Shown piece by piece: positions 52,931 to 60,746 of a stretch of 64,000 nt of DNA. Below the pieces are notes generated by a model. It searched no databases and had not been told where the DNA came from. It saw nothing but the letters and a program-made list of their open reading frames with translations. The position numbers and the translations under genes were made by a program. The DNA comes from Streptomyces sp. MUM 203J (lineage in GTDB: Bacteria > Actinomycetota > Actinomycetes > Streptomycetales > Streptomycetaceae). Each line of letters starts with the position of its first letter. Within the stretch, counting starts at the first letter, position 1. Location of the stretch: positions 25,361 through 89,360 of the forward strand of contig NZ_JADWYO010000020.1 in the NCBI RefSeq assembly GCF_022414595.1, given 5' to 3'.

Positions 52931-55303
52931 ATGGGTCTCACCTACAAGAAGATCATGGAGACGGACTTCGGCAAGCTCACGGCTGCGGCGAAGGCATGGG
53001 ACGACATGGCTGCCGAGTTCAAGAAGGCCGGTTCCATCCACGCCGCCACCACCCGGGGCCTCAAGGGCACGCTCTGGAACGGCATCAGTCACCTCCAAGC
53101 GCAGCAGTACTTCCAGGGCACGCAGTACGAGTACGCGGCAGCCGAGAAGCAGGCGAAGGCTACGGCAGACCTGATCCGGGACGCGCACCATCAGTTCACC
53201 GAACTGAAGAAGCTCCTGAAGTCCCTCGTCGCGGATGCCGTCAAGGACAAGATGACCGTCGACGCCGAGGGCAATGTCCGCCCGAACCTCTCGGCTTCGG
53301 AGCGCAGCGCGTACATCCACGACCCCGACGGTCAGAAGTACCTCACCCAATTCAACAAGGCCGCGGACAGTTGGGCCGCGCAGATCAAGAAGTACGTCAA
53401 AGCCTTCGAGGACACGGACGCCGACGCGAAGATGTCCCTAGAGGCCGTTGTGGTGGACGGCAAGGTGGGCGGCAATGACCAGACCACCAACGGCTTCAAC
53501 GCTGATGCACAGGGTGACATCGAAATATACGAAGCCCGCAACAGCGCGGAAATCGGAACCAGGATCGCCAACGGCGAGAAGGTCTCGGACGCAGAGTACG
53601 CACAGTTCAAGCGTTCAATGCAGGAGAACGTTGGAAACCAGCAGTTCAACCATACACTCCTCAACAACCTCGGGGCCGAGGGAACGATCAGGGTCGCCAA
53701 TCAGCTCAACGACCTCACTCACTCAAGCGAGAACAACCGCCAGGCTCTGTACCGAGACACGAACCACGCGCTCTCCAACGTGCTGGCAGCAGCAACCAAG
53801 GTGCCCGAATTCAAGGGAGCCAACGGGGAGAAGATAACCTACGGCACCAGGGAGTACGCCAAGGCGTTCAAGACATGGTCCAACTCCGACAAGGCCGATT
53901 TCTACAACGGATTCCTCACTGACCTGAAGAAAGCAGGCGCCGCTCAGTACGGGCTGGACGTCGCCACCAACAAGCTGGACACAGCCCTCGGCCAGGATCA
54001 GAAGATCCGCGGATATCAGGGCCTGGTCACACTCATGCAGCAGGGTGAGGGCTATTCCCCGCAGTTCCTCGGTGACCTCGCCGACCAGATGATCGAGGCC
54101 GAGAGGGAGCACAAGAACATCTGGGACCTGCATGGCAAGTTCGAAGGGGAACATGGCGGCTGGTTCGCCAACGATCCCGTCGACGGCACCCTGAAGATCA
54201 TGAGCGAGAACCCGGAAGCGGCCACGGGCTACCTCGATCCTGCTGCCGACGGCGGCAACGATCGCCTGAAGTATCTCCTTCGCGAGGACGAGCGCGACTG
54301 GGACGTCGTCAATACCTCCGAATGGCATGGCAATCACCAGGTCACGAGGAGCGCGGAAGATGCAGACTCCCGCAAGGGACTCGCTGCTGCACTTGAAGCT
54401 GGCACGACCGGGTATCCACCGCTGAAGGCCGACAAGGACCCCTGGCCGGAGACCCCACACACTGAGGCTCAAGCACGCCTCATGCGCCACCTGATCGGAG
54501 AGCTGGCACCGTCCTCCGATGAGGGGACCGAGGCGAAGGTGCACGCGAACATACGTCAGCCTGTCGCCCGAGCTCTCGCCTCGTTCACCGCCGACACGCA
54601 TCAGATATTGAGCGGAACGAATGTTGATTACGTGGCCTCTGGACTGGACGCGGGGCATTTCACAGAAGGCGGAAATGGCCATCTTGCCGCTCCGAGCAAG
54701 GACTTGGTCCAAGTCATGCGCGGCCTAGCCGAGGACCCAAAAGCATACGCTTCTCTTCACAAAGCAGAATCACGCTACATCGAGCTTGAGCTAGAAAGAA
54801 TCCCTCAGGGGGCTCCAAATGTGGAGGACTCCACCCCACTGAGCAAGGCAGGAAACGCTCTTGGGGTCTACAGTGCGATCAGAGAGGACATCATCAACGA
54901 CGAGCGCATGGACAAATACACCAAGGCGGACTGGCAAACGAAGATGGCCTATCACGTGGCTGGCGGAGCAGTGGCCCCCATCTCTATTACCACCGCGGGC
55001 GGCAGTACTTTTGTGGTAGGAGAGCTGGCGCAGCGAGGAGTGGACACTTGGGCCTGGGACTTGGGCAACAAACTGAAGTCAGACGCAGATGCCGAAGCGA
55101 ACGCCGCAATCGCGAAAACATACTTCGACGCCGAGACCCAAATGGCCCTGACGATTGGCGGTTGGGCTGACGGCAGACCGGACATCGACACCACCACAGA
55201 GAGCGGGAAAGATCTACAAGGAAAGATTGTTCGAGCAATCCTGAGTAGCCATCACGAGGGCAGCGATAGGGCCAACAAATTCCTGACGGATACATCTAAT
55301 TAG
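52931..55303 (+). CDS. large WXG-domain protein, putative type VII secretion substrate
   Basis: This 790-residue protein has an N-terminal helical domain with WNG at residues 49-51 (TLWNGISHLQAQQYF), the WXG signature of type VII substrates. The middle is a long helical scaffold. From about residue 510 to 630 it has a domain repeated in the next gene: PVARALASFTADTHQILSGT, then VMRGLAEDPKAYASLHKAES and ELERIPQG. A hydrophobic stretch near 675-700 (GGAVAPISITTAGGSTFVVG) follows. There is no signal peptide. Third codon positions are less GC-rich than in neighbouring genes. Function unknown: a polymorphic-toxin-like role is inferred from the WXG layout. Confidence 0.75.
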   Translation: MGLTYKKIMETDFGKLTAAAKAWDDMAAEFKKAGSIHAATTRGLKGTLWNGISHLQAQQYFQGTQYEYAAAEKQAKATADLIRDAHHQFTELKKLLKSLVADAVKDKMTVDAEGNVRPNLSASERSAYIHDPDGQKYLTQFNKAADSWAAQIKKYVKAFEDTDADAKMSLEAVVVDGKVGGNDQTTNGFNADAQGDIEIYEARNSAEIGTRIANGEKVSDAEYAQFKRSMQENVGNQQFNHTLLNNLGAEGTIRVANQLNDLTHSSENNRQALYRDTNHALSNVLAAATKVPEFKGANGEKITYGTREYAKAFKTWSNSDKADFYNGFLTDLKKAGAAQYGLDVATNKLDTALGQDQKIRGYQGLVTLMQQGEGYSPQFLGDLADQMIEAEREHKNIWDLHGKFEGEHGGWFANDPVDGTLKIMSENPEAATGYLDPAADGGNDRLKYLLREDERDWDVVNTSEWHGNHQVTRSAEDADSRKGLAAALEAGTTGYPPLKADKDPWPETPHTEAQARLMRHLIGELAPSSDEGTEAKVHANIRQPVARALASFTADTHQILSGTNVDYVASGLDAGHFTEGGNGHLAAPSKDLVQVMRGLAEDPKAYASLHKAESRYIELELERIPQGAPNVEDSTPLSKAGNALGVYSAIREDIINDERMDKYTKADWQTKMAYHVAGGAVAPISITTAGGSTFVVGELAQRGVDTWAWDLGNKLKSDADAEANAAIAKTYFDAETQMALTIGGWADGRPDIDTTTESGKDLQGKIVRAILSSHHEGSDRANKFLTDTSN

Positions 55304-55367
55304 CGGACGCGGCTACGCCACCCCACTTAGCGGCTGCCTCAAAGAAAAACAAGGGATTCGATCCATT

Positions 55368-56375
55368 TTGAGCACCTCGCCGTCTTCACCCAGCAGAACA
55401 GTCCCGAGAATGGCCATTTCGGTAGCCATTCTCGCCTTGGCGGTCATTACCGGATTCACCTCGTGGAAATTCATAGCCGGAACAAGCCCCGAAGACTCGT
55501 GCGCGCACATATCCGAAGATGGGCGCATCAGCGACGCCTTGGGGGACGGATACAAGCCTGACATGAACTGCTCCGAACTTGGAGCAGCCATCGAGAAAGC
55601 CACTCTGGGAGATGGGCGAGAGCATCACTCCCAGGAGCAGGCGCAAGCGATGAAGAATGTGTTGCTGGCGATAAGTGATGAGATCGAACAGCGCAAGAGC
55701 TTCTCGATGAGCCCCGATCTCGGACGCCCGGTGGCTACGGCACTGGCTGGCTACGTGGTCGACACAAACGCAATACTCCGAGGCACCGAGGTTGAATATG
55801 CGCGCCACATACTGCCCTCTGCTCCCGTCTGGCAGGAGGACGATGGCTACCGCCTGTCAATCCCCAGCGACTATCTCGCTCGGGTGATGCGCGCGGCCTC
55901 AGAGGATCCTGAAGCATACGCACGACTCCGAATGGCAGACTCTGAGTACGTGGCAGAACAGCTCAGCAGAATTCCCCGAGACGCCGGCCCTACGGCCGCG
56001 GGCACCCCGCAGGTTTTCTCACCCAGCATCGGCGCTCTTGATGCGATCGCTTCTCATGTCCTGCAGGAGCGTGAAAGAAGTGAGGCCGACGACTGGCTGA
56101 ATGCGGTTTCGGATGAGTTGCTCAAAGACTCAGTGACACCTCCAGCCTTCAAGGACGCGCCCGCTAAGCACCTCGTTGAGAGCTGGAAGCACGGGTTGAG
56201 GGCTGTCCAGAAAGAGGAGCGTCGCTCATACCTTGAACAGCAGGCCGTCGACATGGTTGCCACTTGGGGTAAGGCGCGCGGCATGAAGAGTCAGGACCTT
56301 GGCAAGCTGCTTGCCTCCTGCGGCCAAGCCTCCGATTCAGGGCGTCACCAAGTACTGCGAGGTCTGAAGGAATGA
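55368..56375 (+). CDS. membrane-anchored paralogue of the WXG protein's C-terminal domain
   Basis: The protein has 335 residues. A TTG start at 55368 is followed by a membrane helix (ISVAILALAVITGFTSW), then a domain matching residues 510-630 of the upstream protein: PVATALAGYVVDTNAILRGT, RVMRAASEDPEAYARLRMAD and EQLSRIPRDAG. The C-terminus adds a helical part (LVESWKHGLRAVQKEERRSY). It may be a truncated duplicate that acts as a partner or immunity protein. ATG at 55410 is an alternative start but would start in the helix. The stop overlaps an ATG of the lipoprotein frame; the true lipoprotein start is downstream. Confidence 0.7.
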   Translation: MSTSPSSPSRTVPRMAISVAILALAVITGFTSWKFIAGTSPEDSCAHISEDGRISDALGDGYKPDMNCSELGAAIEKATLGDGREHHSQEQAQAMKNVLLAISDEIEQRKSFSMSPDLGRPVATALAGYVVDTNAILRGTEVEYARHILPSAPVWQEDDGYRLSIPSDYLARVMRAASEDPEAYARLRMADSEYVAEQLSRIPRDAGPTAAGTPQVFSPSIGALDAIASHVLQERERSEADDWLNAVSDELLKDSVTPPAFKDAPAKHLVESWKHGLRAVQKEERRSYLEQQAVDMVATWGKARGMKSQDLGKLLASCGQASDSGRHQVLRGLKE

Positions 56376-56455
56376 CGTCGACAACCATGCGGCGCGCGGT
56401 GCTTCGCAGAGGCCTCTCAGGACAAGCCAACTCATCAGACCAGAGGAAAGAAACT

Positions 56456-57175
56456 GTGACGACCTTGCACACTCGACGCACTCTCGCGCTGGCTGGTACG
56501 GCACTTGTCTGCCTACTTGTGGCAGGGTGCGGAAAGGGGACCGATCCGTCTGAAGCCGATGGGACAGCTTCTCCAGGTGTACCCGGCGAGTCCGCTTCGG
56601 AGTTGACTCAGAGGGCGAACAAGGTGATGCGGGGAACAACCTTCCACTCGGAGGGCACCACCACCGCCTTCGCCGGGGCGCGGCAGGAGACCTGGTGGGA
56701 CCCGGAGCAGGGACTGCGATCTACGACGACCGGCAGTGACGTGTCCGGGGAGATGTACTGCAAGGACGGTACGTCGTACATCAGCGCCCCGTTGTTCGCC
56801 GCCATGCTGAAGGAACGCGGGCAGGAGATCACCGTGCCCGAGCGGCTCTCCGATGTGTTCGTGACCACCGAGACCGGCCAGGGCTGCGACATCTACTTCA
56901 AGGTTCCTGACGGCGGGGAGCTTCAGCCCGAGAAGGACGGGAGCGTCGCCGACAAGGCTGCCAAGGCGCTCACGGTCTCCGCGGGAACAGCCTCCGACAC
57001 CTACTTCATCGACGCCGACGACACCGGGCAGGTACTCCGGCTGGACGCCCGGCGGGACGGACGCACGAGCACGACCAGCTACGACTCGTTCGGGGAGAAG
57101 TTCTCCATCACCTTGCCGCCGCAGGAAAGGACCCTGCCCATGGAAGACTTCCGGAAGCAGGTCACCGGGGGCTGA
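56456..57175 (+). CDS. lipoprotein, LppX/LprG-like layout
   Basis: The protein has 239 residues. The signal peptide TLHTRRTLALAGTALVCLLV ends in a lipobox VAGC (Cys near 24), and the mature part is beta-rich (GTTTAFAGARQETWWDPEQG, SYISAPLFAAMLKERGQE, TYFIDADDTGQVLRLDAR). This resembles secreted lipid-binding or sensor lipoproteins of actinobacteria. GTG at 56456 is preceded by AGAGGAAAG. It is convergent with the mycosin gene and 80 bases after the WXG-paralogue gene. Confidence 0.75.
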   Translation: MTTLHTRRTLALAGTALVCLLVAGCGKGTDPSEADGTASPGVPGESASELTQRANKVMRGTTFHSEGTTTAFAGARQETWWDPEQGLRSTTTGSDVSGEMYCKDGTSYISAPLFAAMLKERGQEITVPERLSDVFVTTETGQGCDIYFKVPDGGELQPEKDGSVADKAAKALTVSAGTASDTYFIDADDTGQVLRLDARRDGRTSTTSYDSFGEKFSITLPPQERTLPMEDFRKQVTGG

Positions 57176-57214
57176 GGAGGACTGCATCCCTGCCAGGACA
57201 CACTCACGGTTCCC

Positions 57215-58582
57215 TCAGTGCCGCTGGTCGGGTCCGTATGGGCCGGCGTAGGGGTTCGGCTGGGTGGGGGCGCTCGGCGGTCCGTAGCCGGTGTGCGGGG
57301 GCAGGTGGAGGTACGGAGCCGGTGGAGCAGCGGCAGCGGCAGCCGCGGCGCGACGGCGCCGGGCCCGGGTGACCGGAACGGCGATCGCGGTACCGAGCAG
57401 AGCGGCGGCACCGACTCCCAGCGCGATCCACAGGGCAGTGTTGCCGCCCCCGTTGTTCGCCTGTGCTTCCACCGCTGCCGGTGGCGTAGCGTCCGTCCCC
57501 TCGCTGCCGGGTACTGCCGACGGGGTGGGTTCCTGCGTCGGGGACGCGGACGCGGCCACAGGGAAGTCATGGAGCGGATAGACGTCCGGCGCACCCGGAT
57601 CCCCGGGCGTCCTCAGCGCCCGCAACGGCCGCACCGCGCCGTAACCGATGTGGTCGTTACGCACGTTCCCACTGGTCGGCGGACTGATCGTGTTCATCAT
57701 GACCCGCAACACCTGGTTGTTGGTCCACTCCGGGTGCTTCGACCAGATCAGAGCGGCAGTCGCAGACGCGATGGCGGTGGCGTCACTGGTGCCCTTGGTC
57801 TTGCACAGGCCGGTCTCGCTGGTGCACGCGTGCACGATGTCGACACCTGGCGCCACAACATCGACCTGCGGGCCGTACTGCGAGAACTCCGCCCGCTTGA
57901 GGTCCTTCCCGATCGCTCCGACAGCGACCACTCCCGGCGTCGAAGCGGGATACTTCGGCCACGTCCCGCCGTCGTTGCCCGTCCCCGCAAAGATCAGCGA
58001 GCCGCCCTCGAGCGCGTACCGGACGGCATCCGTGAGCTGCGGGGATCCCGCATCCACCGCCATGGAAATGTTGATCACCTTGGCGCCTGAGTCAACGGCA
58101 TGACGAATGCCCTTGGGCACTGCCTCGTTGAACCGTTCCTCGTCTACAGCCTTGTTGGGCTGCTTCTTTGAGCTATGGACACGAATCGGGAGGATCTTGG
58201 CGTCCGGCGCAAGTCCAAAGGAGCCGTCACCTCCGCGACTTCTGCCAGTGCCAGCGATGATCCCCGCCATTCCGGTCCCGTGGCCGTCGTCATCCGTCTG
58301 CTCGTCCCCTGGCTCCTCCGGGGCCAGATTCAGGCCCTTGAGAACACGGCCCTGAAGATCGCCGTGGTTGGCGTCGATGCCTCCGTCGATGACCGCGACG
58401 GTCACACCCTCACCGGTGCTGATCTTCCAGATCTCGTCCGCGCCCATCGCGTCCAGGTACCACTGGTCCGAGCGCACAGACTTGGCATGAGCGGGAGTGG
58501 CCGCGACGCCTGCCAGCACCATCGCCAGAAGCAGCGGCACGACGGCCCTGGCACGTGACCGGCGTCTGGTGCTGGCAGGCAT
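57215..58582 (-). CDS. mycP: mycosin, S8 subtilisin-like protease of type VII secretion
   Basis: The 455-residue serine protease has a signal peptide ending TPAHA (residue 33), catalytic Asp66 in VAVIDGGID, His101 in DDDGHGTGMAG and Ser266 in KGTSDATAIASA, then a Pro/Ser linker, a C-terminal membrane helix (TALWIALGVGAAALLGTA) and a Pro-rich cytoplasmic tail. This is the MycP layout. Mycosins are needed by ESX systems and cleave some substrates. It is the last gene of an operon with two WXG-like genes. AAAGGA is five bases before the ATG at 58582; an ATG at 58588 is possible. Confidence 0.93.
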   Translation of the reverse strand: MPASTRRRSRARAVVPLLLAMVLAGVAATPAHAKSVRSDQWYLDAMGADEIWKISTGEGVTVAVIDGGIDANHGDLQGRVLKGLNLAPEEPGDEQTDDDGHGTGMAGIIAGTGRSRGGDGSFGLAPDAKILPIRVHSSKKQPNKAVDEERFNEAVPKGIRHAVDSGAKVINISMAVDAGSPQLTDAVRYALEGGSLIFAGTGNDGGTWPKYPASTPGVVAVGAIGKDLKRAEFSQYGPQVDVVAPGVDIVHACTSETGLCKTKGTSDATAIASATAALIWSKHPEWTNNQVLRVMMNTISPPTSGNVRNDHIGYGAVRPLRALRTPGDPGAPDVYPLHDFPVAASASPTQEPTPSAVPGSEGTDATPPAAVEAQANNGGGNTALWIALGVGAAALLGTAIAVPVTRARRRRAAAAAAAAPPAPYLHLPPHTGYGPPSAPTQPNPYAGPYGPDQRH

Positions 58583-58615
58583 GAGCATCCTCTTTGCTTC
58601 AGGTCGGGTTCAGTG

Positions 58616-60121
58616 TCAGTCGATGATGGGCGGCACAACCCGGCGGTTGTCGCGCTGCCAGGTCTCCTCATCCTCAGTGAGGTACTCCGGGCGCTCACCC
58701 GTGGTGCTCTCACGGCGCGGCGCCGGACGGCCCGTTGTCCCCGGAGCCCCGCCCCGCACCAAGCCTGAACCGCCCTGCGTGAACGGACGACCGACCGCGG
58801 TGCCCGTCTGCACAGGGCGCCCCCCGACCACACCGCCAGCTTCATTCGCCAGCCGCCTGCCGACCGAGCCCGGACCGCCAGCACGACCGGCTCCCGTACC
58901 GCCGCCGACACCACCCGCGCCCGGAGCCATGGGCGGACGGGCAACCCCGCCACCGCTCTCACCGCCGATCACGGTCCCACGAGGAATGCTCCCACTGGGC
59001 CGCCCAGAAACGTTCTGTACAGGTCGGCCACCGACAACACCGCTGTCCCTTGGAGGCATACCACCCACCGCTCCGGGCCCCATCGGGCCGGACGGCTGCC
59101 GGGGCAACACCAGCCCACGCGCCCCACCTGGCATCCGCCCCATTTCGCCGGGCCTGGCCGGAGCAGGCACCGCCTGTCCCCCGCCGGAAACCGGAAGCCC
59201 CGGGCCCATCGGGAGGGGAGGCGCCTGCCCCTCCGGACGCGCCGGCCCAGGCGTAGGTGAGGCGGACGGAACAGTCTGCGTCGGCGGCAGCGTGCCGACG
59301 CTGTCGATACTCATGGCGGCCGGAGACAGCGAAGCGCCTGCGGCCAGACCAGGCGGCTGGACTCCACCAGCCGGGGACATCACTGGCCCTGCCGCTCCGA
59401 ACGCCACGCCCGGTCCCGAGCCCCCTGATGCTCCGGACACAACTCCGTACGCTGCTCCTCCACCCGTGGAGGATGCATACGACTGATGCCCCCCAGCGGC
59501 ACCTCCGCCACCAGCGGCATAAGCCCCACCCGAGTCAATCCTCTTCTCTGCCGTAGGCACGAACTCCCCCGGCGGCGGCCGGAACGTCGGCACCTCCAGC
59601 TTGTTCAGCTCCGACGACGACTGGTCATACGCCTCCGCCAGCCCCCGCATCACATCCGCCGCGTCCAGCCGGTTCTTCTCCACACTCTGCGCCAGCGCCG
59701 CCGACGCCTTCTCCCCCACCAACGCAGCATCCGGATCGTTGCGATGAACCCGCGCCGCGTCCAGATTCGCCTGCGCCTCCTCCTTCGACACATACCGCGG
59801 AATCGACGCCTGCGCCCGGGAGATCGCACCCGACGCCTCCGTCAGCCACTTCGACGCACCCTCGCTGTAATCCGCCAGCCGAAACGTCGAACTCGCCAGA
59901 CTCGCCCCCCACTCCACGAACGCCTCGAAACCCTCACCCTCCCACTCCACCCGCTCCGGACGGGACTTCAGCAGCCCGGCGATACTCCGGATCTCCACCG
60001 CCGCCGCCGAAAGACGAGCCGCCGCAGCCTGCACGTGATAACTGCTCGCCTGATCGAGCCACGCCAGCATCTGCTCATGCGACATGCTCTCGAACGACGT
60101 CCTGCCGCCGCCCTTGCCCAT
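58616..60121 (-). CDS. WXG protein with long Pro/Gly-rich tail (PPE-like)
   Basis: The protein has 501 residues. The first 180 are helical with WEG at residues 60-62 (RVEWEGEGFEAFVEWG), the WXG turn of ESX substrates. From about 210 it is Gly/Pro/Ala-rich low-complexity with repeated GGRPV and PSGP elements, ending TEDEETWQRDNRRVVPPIID. It resembles EspB- or PPE-type type VII substrates. It lies between a smaller WXG-like gene and mycP. Confidence 0.78.
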   Translation of the reverse strand: MGKGGGRTSFESMSHEQMLAWLDQASSYHVQAAAARLSAAAVEIRSIAGLLKSRPERVEWEGEGFEAFVEWGASLASSTFRLADYSEGASKWLTEASGAISRAQASIPRYVSKEEAQANLDAARVHRNDPDAALVGEKASAALAQSVEKNRLDAADVMRGLAEAYDQSSSELNKLEVPTFRPPPGEFVPTAEKRIDSGGAYAAGGGGAAGGHQSYASSTGGGAAYGVVSGASGGSGPGVAFGAAGPVMSPAGGVQPPGLAAGASLSPAAMSIDSVGTLPPTQTVPSASPTPGPARPEGQAPPLPMGPGLPVSGGGQAVPAPARPGEMGRMPGGARGLVLPRQPSGPMGPGAVGGMPPRDSGVVGGRPVQNVSGRPSGSIPRGTVIGGESGGGVARPPMAPGAGGVGGGTGAGRAGGPGSVGRRLANEAGGVVGGRPVQTGTAVGRPFTQGGSGLVRGGAPGTTGRPAPRRESTTGERPEYLTEDEETWQRDNRRVVPPIID

Positions 60122-60141
60122 TGCTCCGTCTCCCCCGTCGT

Positions 60142-60630
60142 CTACTGAAGTCCGCCCGAACCCGCGCCGTCGCCCGGCGGGGTCTTCGGCGCGCCCTCTG
60201 CCGGCGTCTGACCGTCGGCCGTCGGGTCGCGGTCCGCGTCGTAGTGGCGCTGGGTGTTGTGCTGGATGGCCAGCATCCGCTGGCGGACGTCGCCGTCCGT
60301 GCCGTCGTAGCCGTTCTTGGCGGACACGACCGCGATGCCCATGCCCTCCAGGCAGTCGGCCATCAACTGTGACAGCTGCTTGAGCTGCTTGACCACGGTG
60401 TCGTACGACGTGAACAGGCCGGCCGCCTCGGCCCACGCGCCGCCACCGCCGCCGAAATGGGTGCGGCTCATCTTGTCCGCGCCCATCTTCTGGGGCGCGG
60501 CGGGCGAGTCGCCCAGCTCGATCAGCAGCTTGTCGACCCGGTTCTTGAACGACACCATCGACTCGGCGTCGTACGTCAGCCCCGGCATTCCCCCGCGCCA
60601 GGGCCGCCCGTTACCGTCGTCCACTGCCAT
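60142..60630 (-). CDS. small WXG100-like protein, first gene of the mycosin operon
   Basis: The protein has 162 residues. The helical N-terminal 115 residues (ESMVSFKNRVDKLLIELGDS, FTSYDTVVKQLKQLSQLMAD) fit an ESX-type helical hairpin, followed by a YDGTD element and a Pro/Gly-rich tail. It probably pairs with the downstream WXG protein. GGAGG is 12 bases before the ATG at 60630. Confidence 0.75.
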   Translation of the reverse strand: MAVDDGNGRPWRGGMPGLTYDAESMVSFKNRVDKLLIELGDSPAAPQKMGADKMSRTHFGGGGGAWAEAAGLFTSYDTVVKQLKQLSQLMADCLEGMGIAVVSAKNGYDGTDGDVRQRMLAIQHNTQRHYDADRDPTADGQTPAEGAPKTPPGDGAGSGGLQ

Positions 60631-60703
60631 CGGACTCGATACCTCCCCCGTGAAACGTGAACCCATCTGCCACTTTAGCGACCTGAACTGACAGGTTGTG
60701 AGT

Positions 60704-60722
60704 CCGGTCCGGGTCGGACCGG
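60704..60722 (-). terminator. hairpin after the molybdenum-subunit gene
   Basis: CCGGTCC and GGACCGG are perfect arms around GGGTC, 24 bases beyond the stop of the dehydrogenase gene. It lies before the WXG operon start, so it may also be part of that promoter region. Confidence 0.55.
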
Positions 60723-60746
60723 TCACGGCGTGGCAGAGGAACGCCC

